Shown: positions 16,542 to 26,261, counted from the stretch's first letter. The stretch is 31,579 bases of DNA from WLMZ01 sp037139095 (GCA_037139095.1 JBAXHD010000032.1:1-31579); one strand, 5' to 3'. The notes: generated from the letters alone by a model not told the origin. Numbers and translations: made by a program.

Positions 16542-16943
16542 GTGACTTCGACTTTGGAACACCTCTACGCCAACGTGGCGGTGCATGCCACGCAAGACCG
16601 CGAACACGAGGCAGCCGTCGAATTGCTCTTGCTCGTGATGATCGTCGATCACCACATCAGCGAAGAAGAACTCAACGAAATCCGCCGCATTAGCGAAGAT
16701 TCGGGTTGGGAGAACGACACGTTCTCGTTCGATCGATACTTCGGCCAAGCGATGGCCACGGTTCGCCATGCAGTTGCTACTGACACCATCGACGAGTTCC
16801 TCGACTCGGTCGATCTGCGCATCACCAGCAAGGTGCTGCGCGCATCGCTGTTCTCCGCCGCTCGCGATGTTGCTGGCATCGACCGCACGCTCGATCTGCA
16901 CGAGCGAAATCTGCTCGAACTGCTCGCCGCTCGTTTCGACTAA
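16542..16943 (+). CDS. TerB-like helical domain protein
   Basis: A 133-residue, all-helical acidic protein. The stretch VELLLLVMIVDHHISEEELN (26-45), followed by IRRISED, matches the pattern of TerB/DjlA-type domains: a hydrophobic helix, an acidic metal-binding-like turn, then EEL. TerB was named from tellurite-resistance clusters, but most stand-alone TerB proteins have no known job; no ter genes are nearby, so resistance should not be assumed. The start is GTG, chosen because TACGTT stands 6 nt upstream. It is last in the five-gene plus-strand block and converges on prmC with 22 nt between the stops; no terminator hairpin is visible there. Confidence 0.65.
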   Translation: MTSTLEHLYANVAVHATQDREHEAAVELLLLVMIVDHHISEEELNEIRRISEDSGWENDTFSFDRYFGQAMATVRHAVATDTIDEFLDSVDLRITSKVLRASLFSAARDVAGIDRTLDLHERNLLELLAARFD

Positions 16944-16965
16944 CTCAGCTACGCCCTAGCAGCGC

Positions 16966-17844
16966 CTACCGCCGCGCTACAGCGATTCGATCGCGTCCCG
17001 CAAGATCGCTTCGAATCTCCGCGTCGGCGAGCCCGGCCTTATTGAGCAGCTCGATCACTGCTGCCCCTTGGTCGGCGCCGATCTCAAGCACCAAGTATCC
17101 GCCGGGGCGCAACCACGCAGCTGCGTCGGCAACCAGAACGCGAATGTCGCGGAGGCCATCGACGCCGCCGAACAACGCGAGATGTGGCTCCCATTCGGCC
17201 ACGTGAGCTTCGACATCGGGATCATCGAGAGCGATGTACGGAGGATTCGCAACAACGAGATCGAGACGACCGCGAAGGTCGCTGGGCAACGCAAGGAACC
17301 ACGAGCCCTGCACAATGCGCACGCTCTGGGCATTGCGACCGATGCCAGCAAGGTTGGCCGAAGCAACATCAACCGCATCGGATGACACATCGGCCAGCCA
17401 TACCTGCGCAGAATCAACCGGCAATTCGGCAGCCAGTGATAGGCCGATGGCTCCACTGCCCGTGCCCAAGTCGGCAATCAGCAACCGTTCACCTGCATCC
17501 TCAGCGGTGCGCAACGATCGAGCCAATTCGATGGCTGCTTCGCAGACCCATTCGGTTTCGGGCCGCGGGATGAGCACTCGTTGGTCGACCATCAGGTCGA
17601 GTCGACGAAACTGCCAACGGCCGAGCACGTATTGCAGCGGCTCGCCAGCGGCACGACGGGCAAGCATCGCGTCGAGGTGAGCCACCATGCCATGCATTGC
17701 TGGCTCATCAAGCTCGGCCAAAAACTCGGGGCCATCGCATCCGCTGGCCACTTCGCACATCCAACGCGCGTGGTGACGGTCGCCCAACGCGCTGGTGGTC
17801 TGCGCCCACAGCTCACGCCACGTGACGTGTTCGCTGTCAGTCAT
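16966..17844 (-). CDS. prmC: Release factor glutamine methyltransferase
   Basis: Methylates the glutamine of the GGQ motif in class-1 release factors, using S-adenosylmethionine. About 292 residues: an N-terminal helical domain, then the methyltransferase core with the SAM loop DLGTGSGAIGL at 125-135 and the catalytic NPPY at 200-203. RVLIPRPETEW is also typical of the family. The start is uncertain: ATG at 17844 overlaps the prfA stop by 8 nt, and an in-frame ATG at 17850 is close by. A longer in-frame reading into prfA is improbable. Coupling to prfA, its substrate gene, is conserved in bacteria. Confidence 0.94.
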   Translation of the reverse strand: MTDSEHVTWRELWAQTTSALGDRHHARWMCEVASGCDGPEFLAELDEPAMHGMVAHLDAMLARRAAGEPLQYVLGRWQFRRLDLMVDQRVLIPRPETEWVCEAAIELARSLRTAEDAGERLLIADLGTGSGAIGLSLAAELPVDSAQVWLADVSSDAVDVASANLAGIGRNAQSVRIVQGSWFLALPSDLRGRLDLVVANPPYIALDDPDVEAHVAEWEPHLALFGGVDGLRDIRVLVADAAAWLRPGGYLVLEIGADQGAAVIELLNKAGLADAEIRSDLAGRDRIAVARR

Positions 17845-18904
17845 CACCATTGGCAAGTTGACGAGTGCGCTCGTCGGCCGCCAGCGCCTCGACGACATCG
17901 GTGAGGTTGCCAGCAAGCACTTCTTGCAAGCGATAGATCGTGAACCCAATGCGGTGATCGGTGAGCCGGTTCTCTTTGTAGTTGTAGGTGCGAATCTTTT
18001 CGCCGCGCCCACCGGTGCCAACCTGCGACTTGCGCTCGGCCGAGGCCTTTGCGTCGGCTTCGTCTTGCGCCGCCTGCAACAAGCGCGCCCGCAACACAGT
18101 CATCGCCCGCGCCCTGTTTTGTAACTGGCTGCGCTCGTCTTGCATCGCCACAGCAATGCCCGTGGGCTTGTGCGTAATGCGCACTGCCGAGTCGGTGGTG
18201 TTCACGCCCTGCCCCCCCGGGCCGCTCGCGCGATACACATCGATCTGCAGATCTTTTTCGTCGATGTCGATCTCGACTTCTTCGGCTTCGGCCAAAATGA
18301 GCACCGTCGCCGACGACGTATGAATACGGCCCTGGCTCTCGGTGACTGGCACCCGCTGCACGCGGTGAGTGCCGCCTTCGTACTTGAGGTGGCTCCACGA
18401 AGAGTCACCCTTCACCATGAACGTGATCTGGTTGAACCCGCCAAGGTCGCTGACATCGGTAGACAACACATCGATGCTCCAACCCTGCTGGGTGGCGTAG
18501 CCCGAGTACATCTCAAAGAGGTCACGAGCAAACAAGTTGGCTTCTTCGCCACCTTCGGCGCCACGGATCTCGACGATGACTGCCTTGCCGTCGTTGGGGT
18601 CACGAGGCAACAACAACAGGCGAATCTCGGCTTCGATGCGCTCGATCTCGGCCTCGGAAACCGTGAGGTCTTGGCGCAGCGCATCGCGCTCGTCGGCGCT
18701 CGCAAACGTGAGTAGCTCGCGTGCGGCATCGGCGTCTTCGTGCACAGCGCGCAGCGCGCGAATCAACGTGACGATAGGCGTGAGCTCTTTGTACCGCGTG
18801 GTCTTGATGCGCAACAGCGCACCGTCGGTGAGAATTGCGGGGTCGGAAAGCTCGGCCTCAACGGTGAGGTATTCGTCTTCTACGGCAGCCAATCGATCAA
18901 TCAC
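17837..18904 (-). CDS. prfA: Peptide chain release factor 1
   Basis: Recognises UAA and UAG in the ribosomal A site and triggers peptide release. The 355 residues include the stop-codon tripeptide region PVT at 186-188 (RVPVTESQGRIHTS, the RF1 form rather than the SPF of RF2) and the catalytic GGQ at 230-232. The GTG start has TAGCCT 9 nt upstream, suggesting a leaderless or nearly leaderless message. It is followed by prmC with overlapping reading frames. Length and motifs are normal. Confidence 0.97.
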   Translation of the reverse strand: MIDRLAAVEDEYLTVEAELSDPAILTDGALLRIKTTRYKELTPIVTLIRALRAVHEDADAARELLTFASADERDALRQDLTVSEAEIERIEAEIRLLLLPRDPNDGKAVIVEIRGAEGGEEANLFARDLFEMYSGYATQQGWSIDVLSTDVSDLGGFNQITFMVKGDSSWSHLKYEGGTHRVQRVPVTESQGRIHTSSATVLILAEAEEVEIDIDEKDLQIDVYRASGPGGQGVNTTDSAVRITHKPTGIAVAMQDERSQLQNRARAMTVLRARLLQAAQDEADAKASAERKSQVGTGGRGEKIRTYNYKENRLTDHRIGFTIYRLQEVLAGNLTDVVEALAADERTRQLANGDD

Positions 18905-18913
18905 AGCGCAAGC

Positions 18914-18919
18914 AGGCTA
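18914..18919 (-). promoter_or_regulatory. Predicted -10 element of prfA-prmC
   Basis: TAGCCT, 9 nt upstream of the GTG at 18904. The spacing is slightly long for a strictly leaderless transcript; a leader of 1-3 nt is possible. Confidence 0.5.
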
Positions 18920-18945
18920 CGTCGCCGCCGAGTGTTCCTTGCGAT

Positions 18946-19965
18946 CTAGACCCAAGTGAGTACCGAGATTGACCCTTGAGCCAACTGGGCAACCCGCTGC
19001 GTCACCGGCGACGCATCCCGCTCGGGCACAAGCAACACCAACTCGGCGTCAGGCCCGTACATCTGGCGGGCATCGAGGGCAAAGGGCACCAGATCGAGGT
19101 CGATGCCCACCGAGCACACCACCACAACCGACGTTCCATCGGCGGTCTCGCCCAAAGCCACACACGGAATCGGATCTTTCAGGTTCGGACGCGGCACCGG
19201 TGGATCTGCCGAGCGAAGATGCAGCGCGCCGACCCGCGAGGGATCGTTGATGGCCAACCAGCGCAAGAACCGTTCGGCGCCCAAACGGTTGAGCGGATGA
19301 AGCGGTGCGTCTACCTGACGATGGCCTCTCACGGCATCGACTACGCCAGCAAGCGCTTCGACCGTTGGCTTGTTGCCGTGCAGCATCATGAACGACTCGC
19401 GATCGTGTGCACCAACGCCGACCTCAAGGCGAACCTCGCCCGAATACGCATCGGTGACCACGCGACACACCTCGAGCCCGCGAATCTCGCCGGCGAGCAC
19501 GCCGTGTTCTACAACAGGTTCAGCACCGCCCTGTTCGATAACCGCGCGCCAGATCTCATGGGCCGGATCGATGGCACCAGCCACTGGATACGGCTCATGA
19601 TGAGCCGCCACGAGCGAACGACCCTGCGCTTGCCACACAGTGATGGGCATCTCAAAGAGCGTTGCACGCCGAGCCAGAATGCCGGTCGACGACTCGGCGA
19701 TGACGGCCAGCGAACGCACGTGGCCGTGGCGAGTTGCCCACGCCAGCGCAGCGCCCAGGCCGCGCTCGGGCTGTTCGTCGAGCAATACCCATGCGCAGCC
19801 GCCCACGATCAACGCTGCACCGCGGCCAAACGATGCCTCTGTTTGTGCCTCGGCCACGCTTGGCAGGGCCTCGGCCCCAAGGTGATCACTGACCAGCGCT
19901 CTGAGCTTCATCGACAGCAGCGCTGCGCGGCGCGTTGGGTCAGTAGGTGCGGCCGATGTAGTCAC
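18946..19965 (-). CDS. Unrecognised 339-residue protein between rpmE and prfA
   Basis: I do not recognise this family. It is a soluble alpha/beta-looking protein with no signal peptide or membrane segment. Residues 51-111 and 278-339 look similar in pattern: a hydrophobic strand with cysteine, an acidic LD turn, a helix, a strand ending in V(I/P)E, a helix with an R.A.L pattern, and a final strand reading PITVW or ISVLTW. This suggests an internal duplication. The middle part contains EHGVLAGEIRGLEVCRVV and a basic-aromatic RFLRWLAINDPSR. The GTG start stands 6 nt behind TAGTCT. A long open frame on the other strand has an implausible His/Arg-rich composition. The position in a translation-gene cluster hints at a housekeeping role, but nothing firmer can be said. 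Confidence 0.75.
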   Translation of the reverse strand: MTTSAAPTDPTRRAALLSMKLRALVSDHLGAEALPSVAEAQTEASFGRGAALIVGGCAWVLLDEQPERGLGAALAWATRHGHVRSLAVIAESSTGILARRATLFEMPITVWQAQGRSLVAAHHEPYPVAGAIDPAHEIWRAVIEQGGAEPVVEHGVLAGEIRGLEVCRVVTDAYSGEVRLEVGVGAHDRESFMMLHGNKPTVEALAGVVDAVRGHRQVDAPLHPLNRLGAERFLRWLAINDPSRVGALHLRSADPPVPRPNLKDPIPCVALGETADGTSVVVVCSVGIDLDLVPFALDARQMYGPDAELVLLVPERDASPVTQRVAQLAQGSISVLTWV

Positions 19966-19971
19966 CTCGCC

Positions 19972-19977
19972 AGACTA
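19972..19977 (-). promoter_or_regulatory. Predicted -10 element of the 339-residue protein gene (leaderless)
   Basis: TAGTCT, 6 nt upstream of the GTG at 19965, with no ribosome-binding site between. Confidence 0.5.
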
Positions 19978-20016
19978 CGAGCCGAAAGCGTCGACAGCAT
20001 CGGAGACATCACGCCA

Positions 20017-20036
20017 CGGCGTGCCGCGGCACGCCG
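20017..20036. repeat. Perfect 20-nt palindrome downstream of rpmE
   Basis: CGGCGTGCCGCGGCACGCCG reads the same on both strands. On the minus strand it comes 4 T residues after the larger hairpin at 20044-20079. It could be a second part of the transcription stop behind rpmE or a protein-binding site. It lies 40-70 nt upstream of the next gene's start. Confidence 0.6.
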
Positions 20037-20043
20037 AAAACGC

Positions 20044-20079
20044 CAGATGCCACTCGATCTCTCGATCGAATGGCATCTG
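20044..20079 (-). terminator. Probable intrinsic terminator behind rpmE
   Basis: A 36-nt inverted repeat: CAGATGCCA and TCGATC on one arm, GATCGA and TGGCATCTG on the other, with one C/A mismatch and a 4-nt loop. On the minus strand it starts 35 nt after the rpmE stop and is followed by GGCGTTTT. The T-run is short (4), so stopping may be partial. Pairing is seen directly; the function is inferred. Confidence 0.55.
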
Positions 20080-20114
20080 CACAACTCAAAAACCTGCAGC
20101 AGCGCTGCAAGGAA

Positions 20115-20327
20115 TTACTGACCCTTGCGGGCTCCGTAACGCTTGTTGAAGCGCTCGACGCGACCGCCAGCATCGACGAGCTTTTGCTTGCCGGTGAAGT
20201 ACGGGTGACACTCGTTGCACAATTCGAGGCTGAGCGTGCCAGTGCGAGTGCTCTGCGTGAGGAAAACATTGCCGCACGTGCACTTCACGGTGACATCGGC
20301 GTAAACAGGGTGGATGTCGGTCTTCAT
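20115..20327 (-). CDS. rpmE: Ribosomal protein L31 (zinc-binding form)
   Basis: Large-subunit ribosomal protein at the intersubunit bridge. 70 residues from MKTDIHPVYADV. The zinc ligands are present: Cys16 and Cys18 (CTC) and Cys37 and Cys40 (CNEC), followed by the conserved HPYFTGKQKLVD. The start at 20327 is decided by GGAG 7 nt upstream; a TTG 12 nt earlier would swallow that site. It sits between rho and the unknown 339-residue gene, and the rho-rpmE-prfA order is conserved in actinobacteria. Confidence 0.96.
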   Translation of the reverse strand: MKTDIHPVYADVTVKCTCGNVFLTQSTRTGTLSLELCNECHPYFTGKQKLVDAGGRVERFNKRYGARKGQ

Positions 20328-20356
20328 GACGATCTCCAAAATAGAACGGACGGGAA

Positions 20357-20362
20357 ATGATA
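20357..20362 (-). promoter_or_regulatory. Predicted -10 element of rpmE
   Basis: TATCAT, 29 nt upstream of the rpmE ATG, leaving a leader of about 22 nt with a GGAG ribosome-binding site. No clear -35 is visible. The palindrome GGAAATTCC lies just upstream. Confidence 0.5.
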
Positions 20363-20395
20363 GCGGCCGAAAGGAATTTCCGACCTTGGCGTTCC

Positions 20396-22363
<1,968 letters not shown>

Positions 22364-22552
22364 GGGATCCAACTTTCCAAGAAATGTCCCAAAATCGGGA
22401 CTGAGGGCTATGTCGGCAAGACGCGAGAGGTGCACACGCACAACTGACGTTGGTAGACCCGCCAACAGCAACAAGAGATTCACACAGCCACGGTTCCGCC
22501 AGCGAAATTGTCGCGGGGCGCATCGGAAAGTGCGGCTCGGAACACCGAGCAA
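22364..22552 (-). promoter_or_regulatory. Putative 5' leader of rho
   Basis: About 190 nt between the predicted rho promoter and the GTG start. It contains a GCTCGG/CCGAGC hairpin (22535-22550, 4-nt loop) at its first bases and a smaller GTCCC/GGGAC inverted repeat (22386-22401). Rho is known to control its own gene through the leader in E. coli; a similar role here is inference. Nothing else is recognisable in the thrC-rho gap. Confidence 0.4.
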
Positions 22553-22557
22553 CACGA

Positions 22558-22587
22558 ACCCTACACATCACATCGGCTGAGATGCAA
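22558..22587 (-). promoter_or_regulatory. Predicted rho promoter
   Basis: A -35-like TTGCAT (22582-22587), an 18-nt spacer, and a -10 TAGGGT (22558-22563), read on the minus strand in the gap behind thrC. The transcript would start near 22552. Confidence 0.5.
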
Positions 22588-22630
22588 CAACTGCGCCACA
22601 TCGCGCCGTTGGTCTCGTTGCGCGCGTTGG

Positions 22631-24022
22631 TCAGCGGGCGACAGCTCGCTCAACGAATGTCTGCACCGCAGCGAGATCGTTGGCAACCAGATTTGTGCGC
22701 TCTGGGCGATCGAGCAGATCGGCGAGATGCGGCGGCAGCGACGGCCGCACACCCGTTGCGGCATACACCGCGTCGGGGAACTTGGCGGGATGCGCTGTGG
22801 CCAACGTGACCACCGCATGCCCATCGAGATGTGCACCGAGGCTGCGCACTGCAGCCGTACCAGTAGCCGTATGCGGATCGATGAATTGTCCGCTCGATTC
22901 GTACACGCGACGGATCTCATCGACGATGCCAGCGTCGTCGACCTTGGCCGCGCGAAATGCTGGGCTGATCCATGTAGCCATCTGATCGGGCTCCACCGTG
23001 AGCGAACCGCTGTGCCGGAACCGCTGCAGTTGCTCAGCGGTCATACCGCCATCGCGACCGTTCATCTCGAACAGCAAACGCTCGAAGTTTGAAGACACCT
23101 GAATGTCCATCGATGGGCTCAACGTGGGCACCACATCGCGAGCGGTCATGTCGTTGTCGTTGATGAACCGAGTGAGGATGTCGTTTGAGTTGGAAGCCAC
23201 GATGAAGTTCGCGATGGGCGCGCCCATCGTGCGAGAAATCCATCCGCTGAGCACGTTGCCGAAGTTGCCTGTGGGCACGCTGAATGTGGTCTGGTTGGTG
23301 GCTGTGGCACCAAGCGAACGCGTTGCCGTCACGTAATACACGATCTGCGCCATGACCCGCGCCCAGTTGATGCTGTTCACTGCCGACAGGTTCATGCGAT
23401 CACGAAACGCCGTGTCGTTGAACATCGCCTTTACGAGATCCTGGCAATCGTCGAACGTGCCCTCGACAGCCACCGTGTGCACGTTGGGCGAGTCGACCGT
23501 GGTCATCTGCTTGCGCTGCACATCGCTGGTGCGACCATGCGGATACAGGATCACGATGTCTACGTTGCTGCAATTCTTCACGCCATCGATGGCGGCACTA
23601 CCTGTGTCGCCACTGGTGGCACCCACGATGGTGACGCGTTGACCGCGCTGGGCAAGCACGTAATCAAACAGTCGACCCACCAACTGCAGCGCCACGTCTT
23701 TGAATGCCAACGTAGGTCCGTGGAACTGCTCGAGCAGCCATTCGTTCGCTCCGATCTGAACCAGAGGCACTACTGCGTCGTGACGAAACGTTGCGTATGC
23801 ATCGCTGCACAACCGGGCGAACACATCGGCGTCGATCTCACCAGCGACAAACGGCGCCATCACCGCAGCAGCAGCCTCGGCGTAACTGGTGACGTGGGTG
23901 AGATCGGGAAGGCTCGGCCACTCGGCCGGCATATAGAGCCCCCCGTCGTTGGCGAGACCGGCAAGCAGCACATCGCAGAACCCGAGCTCGGGCGCTGCTC
24001 CGCGGGTAGACACATAGCGCAT
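22631..24022 (-). CDS. thrC: Threonine synthase (long form)
   Basis: PLP enzyme converting O-phosphohomoserine to threonine. 463 residues, the long form typical of E. coli and yeast, with the N-terminal MRYVSTRG. The PLP lysine is Lys108 in HGPTLAFKDVALQ. GATSGDTGSAAI and VPTGNFGNVLSGW (phosphate and cofactor binding) are also present. The ATG comes 5 nt after the hom stop, so the two genes are coupled. No homoserine kinase gene (thrB) follows, although thrB lies next to thrC in mycobacteria; the substrate must be made by a kinase elsewhere. Confidence 0.96.
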   Translation of the reverse strand: MRYVSTRGAAPELGFCDVLLAGLANDGGLYMPAEWPSLPDLTHVTSYAEAAAAVMAPFVAGEIDADVFARLCSDAYATFRHDAVVPLVQIGANEWLLEQFHGPTLAFKDVALQLVGRLFDYVLAQRGQRVTIVGATSGDTGSAAIDGVKNCSNVDIVILYPHGRTSDVQRKQMTTVDSPNVHTVAVEGTFDDCQDLVKAMFNDTAFRDRMNLSAVNSINWARVMAQIVYYVTATRSLGATATNQTTFSVPTGNFGNVLSGWISRTMGAPIANFIVASNSNDILTRFINDNDMTARDVVPTLSPSMDIQVSSNFERLLFEMNGRDGGMTAEQLQRFRHSGSLTVEPDQMATWISPAFRAAKVDDAGIVDEIRRVYESSGQFIDPHTATGTAAVRSLGAHLDGHAVVTLATAHPAKFPDAVYAATGVRPSLPPHLADLLDRPERTNLVANDLAAVQTFVERAVAR

Positions 24023-24027
24023 GGGGC

Positions 24028-25323
24028 TCAGGCTCCGATGACGCGCAGGAGACTGCCGACCCGCTTGACCGTGTCGAGGTCACGCAACTCGCGTACGCAG
24101 TTCTGGAGCGACGACTCTTTAGCCGTGTGGGTGATGAACACCAGACGGGCATCGTCACGCAGACCTTCTTGTTCGGCAGCGCGGATGCTCACGTCGTTGC
24201 GCGCAAACACCCCCGTGACCGAGTGCAAAACGCCGGGTCGATCAGCAACGTCGAGGCTGAGCAAGTACTCGCTGTTGGTCTCATCGATCGGGCGAATCAC
24301 TGCCCGGCCGAACGAGCCAAGCGAACCATGCGTTCCCTGCGACAGGTTGACCGCTGCGTCGATGACATCGCCGAGCACTGCAGAAGCGGTGGGCATTCCA
24401 CCAGCACCGCGTCCGTAGAACATCAGCGAGCCAACGGCTTCGCCTTCGATGAACACTGCGTTGTAGCTCTCACGCACGCTGGCGAGCGGATGTTGCTTGG
24501 GCACCATCGCGGGGTGGACTCGCACCGACACATCGCCGGTGGCTGAATCTTGCTCGCAGATGGCAAGCAACTTAACCACGAAGCCAAGCCGCGATGCCAT
24601 GGCGATGTCGCCAGCCGTAACACCGCTGATGCCCTCGTGATACACATCGCCAGCCACCACCTTTGTACCGAACGCAATGGTGGCGATGATGGCCGCCTTG
24701 GCGCCAGCGTCGAAGCCTTCGACATCGGCAGTTGGGTCACGCTCGGCGAAACCAAGGCGCTGAGCCTCTGACAGCGCCGCCGAATAGTCGGCTCCCTGTT
24801 CGGTCATCTTGGTGAGAATGAAGTTGGTGGTGCCGTTGACAATGCCGAGCACTCGACGAATCGGCTCGCCGCGCAGACTTTCGCGCAGCGCGCGAATGAG
24901 CGGGATTCCGCCCGCAACGGCCGCCTCGAACAGAAGGTCGACGCCGGCCGCATCGGCCGCCGCGTACAACTCGGTGCCCACGTTGGCGAGCAGTTCTTTG
25001 TTGGCCGTGACCACTGGCTTACCGGCGGTGAGCGCAGCGACAATCAGCTCTCGGGCTGGTTCGATGCCGCCGATGACCTCGACCACGAGATCTACTTCGG
25101 GATCATCAACCACGGCTCGCGCATCGCGAACCAGTACACCGTGGGCGAGAGCCACTTCTCGTTCGCGGGACACGTTGCGCACCGCAACGCGTGTCACCTC
25201 GAGACGAATGCCCGTGCGCGCTTCGATTGCCGCTGCCTGTTCGGTTACGAGTTGCACAAACGCCGCTCCGACGTTGCCGCAACCCAACACACCAATACGA
25301 ACGTGATTGCCTGTCATAGCCAC
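24028..25323 (-). CDS. hom: Homoserine dehydrogenase
   Basis: Reduces aspartate semialdehyde to homoserine, the branch point to threonine and methionine. 431 residues: the Rossmann loop GVLGCGNVG at 11-19, the catalytic region with VVTANKELL and EGFDAGAKAAI, and a C-terminal ACT domain (about 345-431, starting YLLSLDVADRPGVL) that usually senses threonine for feedback inhibition. No aspartokinase domain is fused. GTG at 25323 is preferred over the ATG two codons later because TAGCCT stands 6 nt upstream. It overlaps nothing and follows FTR1 by 40 nt. Confidence 0.96.
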   Translation of the reverse strand: MAMTGNHVRIGVLGCGNVGAAFVQLVTEQAAAIEARTGIRLEVTRVAVRNVSREREVALAHGVLVRDARAVVDDPEVDLVVEVIGGIEPARELIVAALTAGKPVVTANKELLANVGTELYAAADAAGVDLLFEAAVAGGIPLIRALRESLRGEPIRRVLGIVNGTTNFILTKMTEQGADYSAALSEAQRLGFAERDPTADVEGFDAGAKAAIIATIAFGTKVVAGDVYHEGISGVTAGDIAMASRLGFVVKLLAICEQDSATGDVSVRVHPAMVPKQHPLASVRESYNAVFIEGEAVGSLMFYGRGAGGMPTASAVLGDVIDAAVNLSQGTHGSLGSFGRAVIRPIDETNSEYLLSLDVADRPGVLHSVTGVFARNDVSIRAAEQEGLRDDARLVFITHTAKESSLQNCVRELRDLDTVKRVGSLLRVIGA

Positions 25324-25329
25324 GGGTGC

Positions 25330-25335
25330 AGGCTA
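25330..25335 (-). promoter_or_regulatory. Predicted -10 element of hom-thrC (leaderless)
   Basis: TAGCCT, 6 nt upstream of the GTG at 25323; the same hexamer precedes prfA and the thiolase-like gene. Confidence 0.55.
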
Positions 25336-25363
25336 CGCGTAGACAGGCGCTCTCGTAAGTTCA

Positions 25364-26203
25364 TTACTCAATAATTGCGCCAACGGTTTGACGCACCACA
25401 GGCTTGCGTACTGCTGGCTGAACAAAGACCGTCATGACCGTAATGAGGTAGCCGATATGCACGACCAGTTGCAGCCAGGTTGTCGTGAGGCTGATGCTCA
25501 GCGTGCCCTTGAGCAGCGACCCGATCCAGCCATCGGGTGAAATATGCCCAGAGAGATCGAAAGCAATCGCGTGTGCGCCGGGCAAGAAACCCGCTTCTTG
25601 CAGATCGCTCACGCCATATGCCAGCACGCCGGCAGCGATAACGATGAGCGCCATGCCGGTGACCCGAAAGAAGACCGCAAGGTTCAGGGTGACGGTGCGC
25701 TTGTAGATGAGGTAGCCCGCCACCACAGCCGACGCGATGCCGAGCACGGCTCCGAACAGGGCCGACGTTTCTGACCCGGCGGCCTTGACTGTGGGCCACA
25801 GGAAAAGTGCCGTCTCGAGTCCTTCTCGGCCCACGGCGAGAAACGCTGCAAGTGCTAACGCCCACCAGCCAACCTGCGACGCGGCATCAACCTTTGCCTG
25901 CAGATCGCTGGCGATCAGCGAGGCTTGGGTGCGCATCCAAAACACCATCCGCGTCACCATCGCCACTGCAAACACCGACATCAGTCCGGCAAACGCGGGT
26001 TCGGCGGTGTCGCTGAGAGAGTGCGACGTGAAGGTAAGCAGTGCGCCGACTCCAAGGCTGAGGCCAACTGCCAGAGCAACGCCGATCCAGATTGCGCTCA
26101 GCGAATCGGCTCGGCCAGAGCGGCGCAGGTACGACACCAAGATGCCCACGATCAACGCAGCTTCGAGGCCCTCGCGAAGCCCAGTGAGAAACGTTTGCAA
26201 CAT
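25364..26203 (-). CDS. FTR1/EfeU-type high-affinity iron permease
   Basis: Membrane permease for ferric or ferrous iron. 279 residues with about seven hydrophobic helices. The two iron-binding REGLE motifs are at residues 10-14 and 126-130, the defining feature of the family. The ATG has GAGGGTG a few bases upstream. The partner genes efeO and efeB, usually next to efeU, are absent, so it either works alone or partners with distant genes. It lies between lysA and hom, which are close neighbours in mycobacteria, so it is probably an insertion. A DtxR/IdeR-like box lies 59-77 nt upstream, pointing to iron repression. Confidence 0.93.
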   Translation of the reverse strand: MLQTFLTGLREGLEAALIVGILVSYLRRSGRADSLSAIWIGVALAVGLSLGVGALLTFTSHSLSDTAEPAFAGLMSVFAVAMVTRMVFWMRTQASLIASDLQAKVDAASQVGWWALALAAFLAVGREGLETALFLWPTVKAAGSETSALFGAVLGIASAVVAGYLIYKRTVTLNLAVFFRVTGMALIVIAAGVLAYGVSDLQEAGFLPGAHAIAFDLSGHISPDGWIGSLLKGTLSISLTTTWLQLVVHIGYLITVMTVFVQPAVRKPVVRQTVGAIIE

Positions 26204-26225
26204 AGATCACCCTCGTGCGTGCGGG

Positions 26226-26245
26226 GCTGCCTCACTACAGGCAGC
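26226..26245 (-). other. Hairpin in the FTR1 leader
   Basis: GCTGCCT and AGGCAGC form a perfect 7-bp stem with a 6-nt loop, between the iron box and the FTR1 start. No T-run follows, so it is not a standard terminator. Its role is unknown. Confidence 0.4.
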
Positions 26246-26261
26246 GACTACGAAACGAAGC

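Noticed and set aside
16542..16943. Tellurite resistance function
   Set aside because: Only a lone TerB-like domain is present, with no other ter genes; the name should not be read as a function.
18976..20121. 381-codon plus-strand open frame opposite the 339-residue gene
   Set aside because: Very rich in His, Arg, Gln and Cys, runs through the terminator hairpins and into the rpmE end, and lacks a start signal. The minus-strand frame has better composition and a TAGTCT-6-GTG start.
22364..22555. Upstream in-frame extension of rho to GTG 22555
   Set aside because: The added 64 residues (Arg/Cys/Leu-rich) do not resemble a Rho N-terminus, and the -10 hexamer overlaps the start too closely. 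Kept only as a minor alternative.
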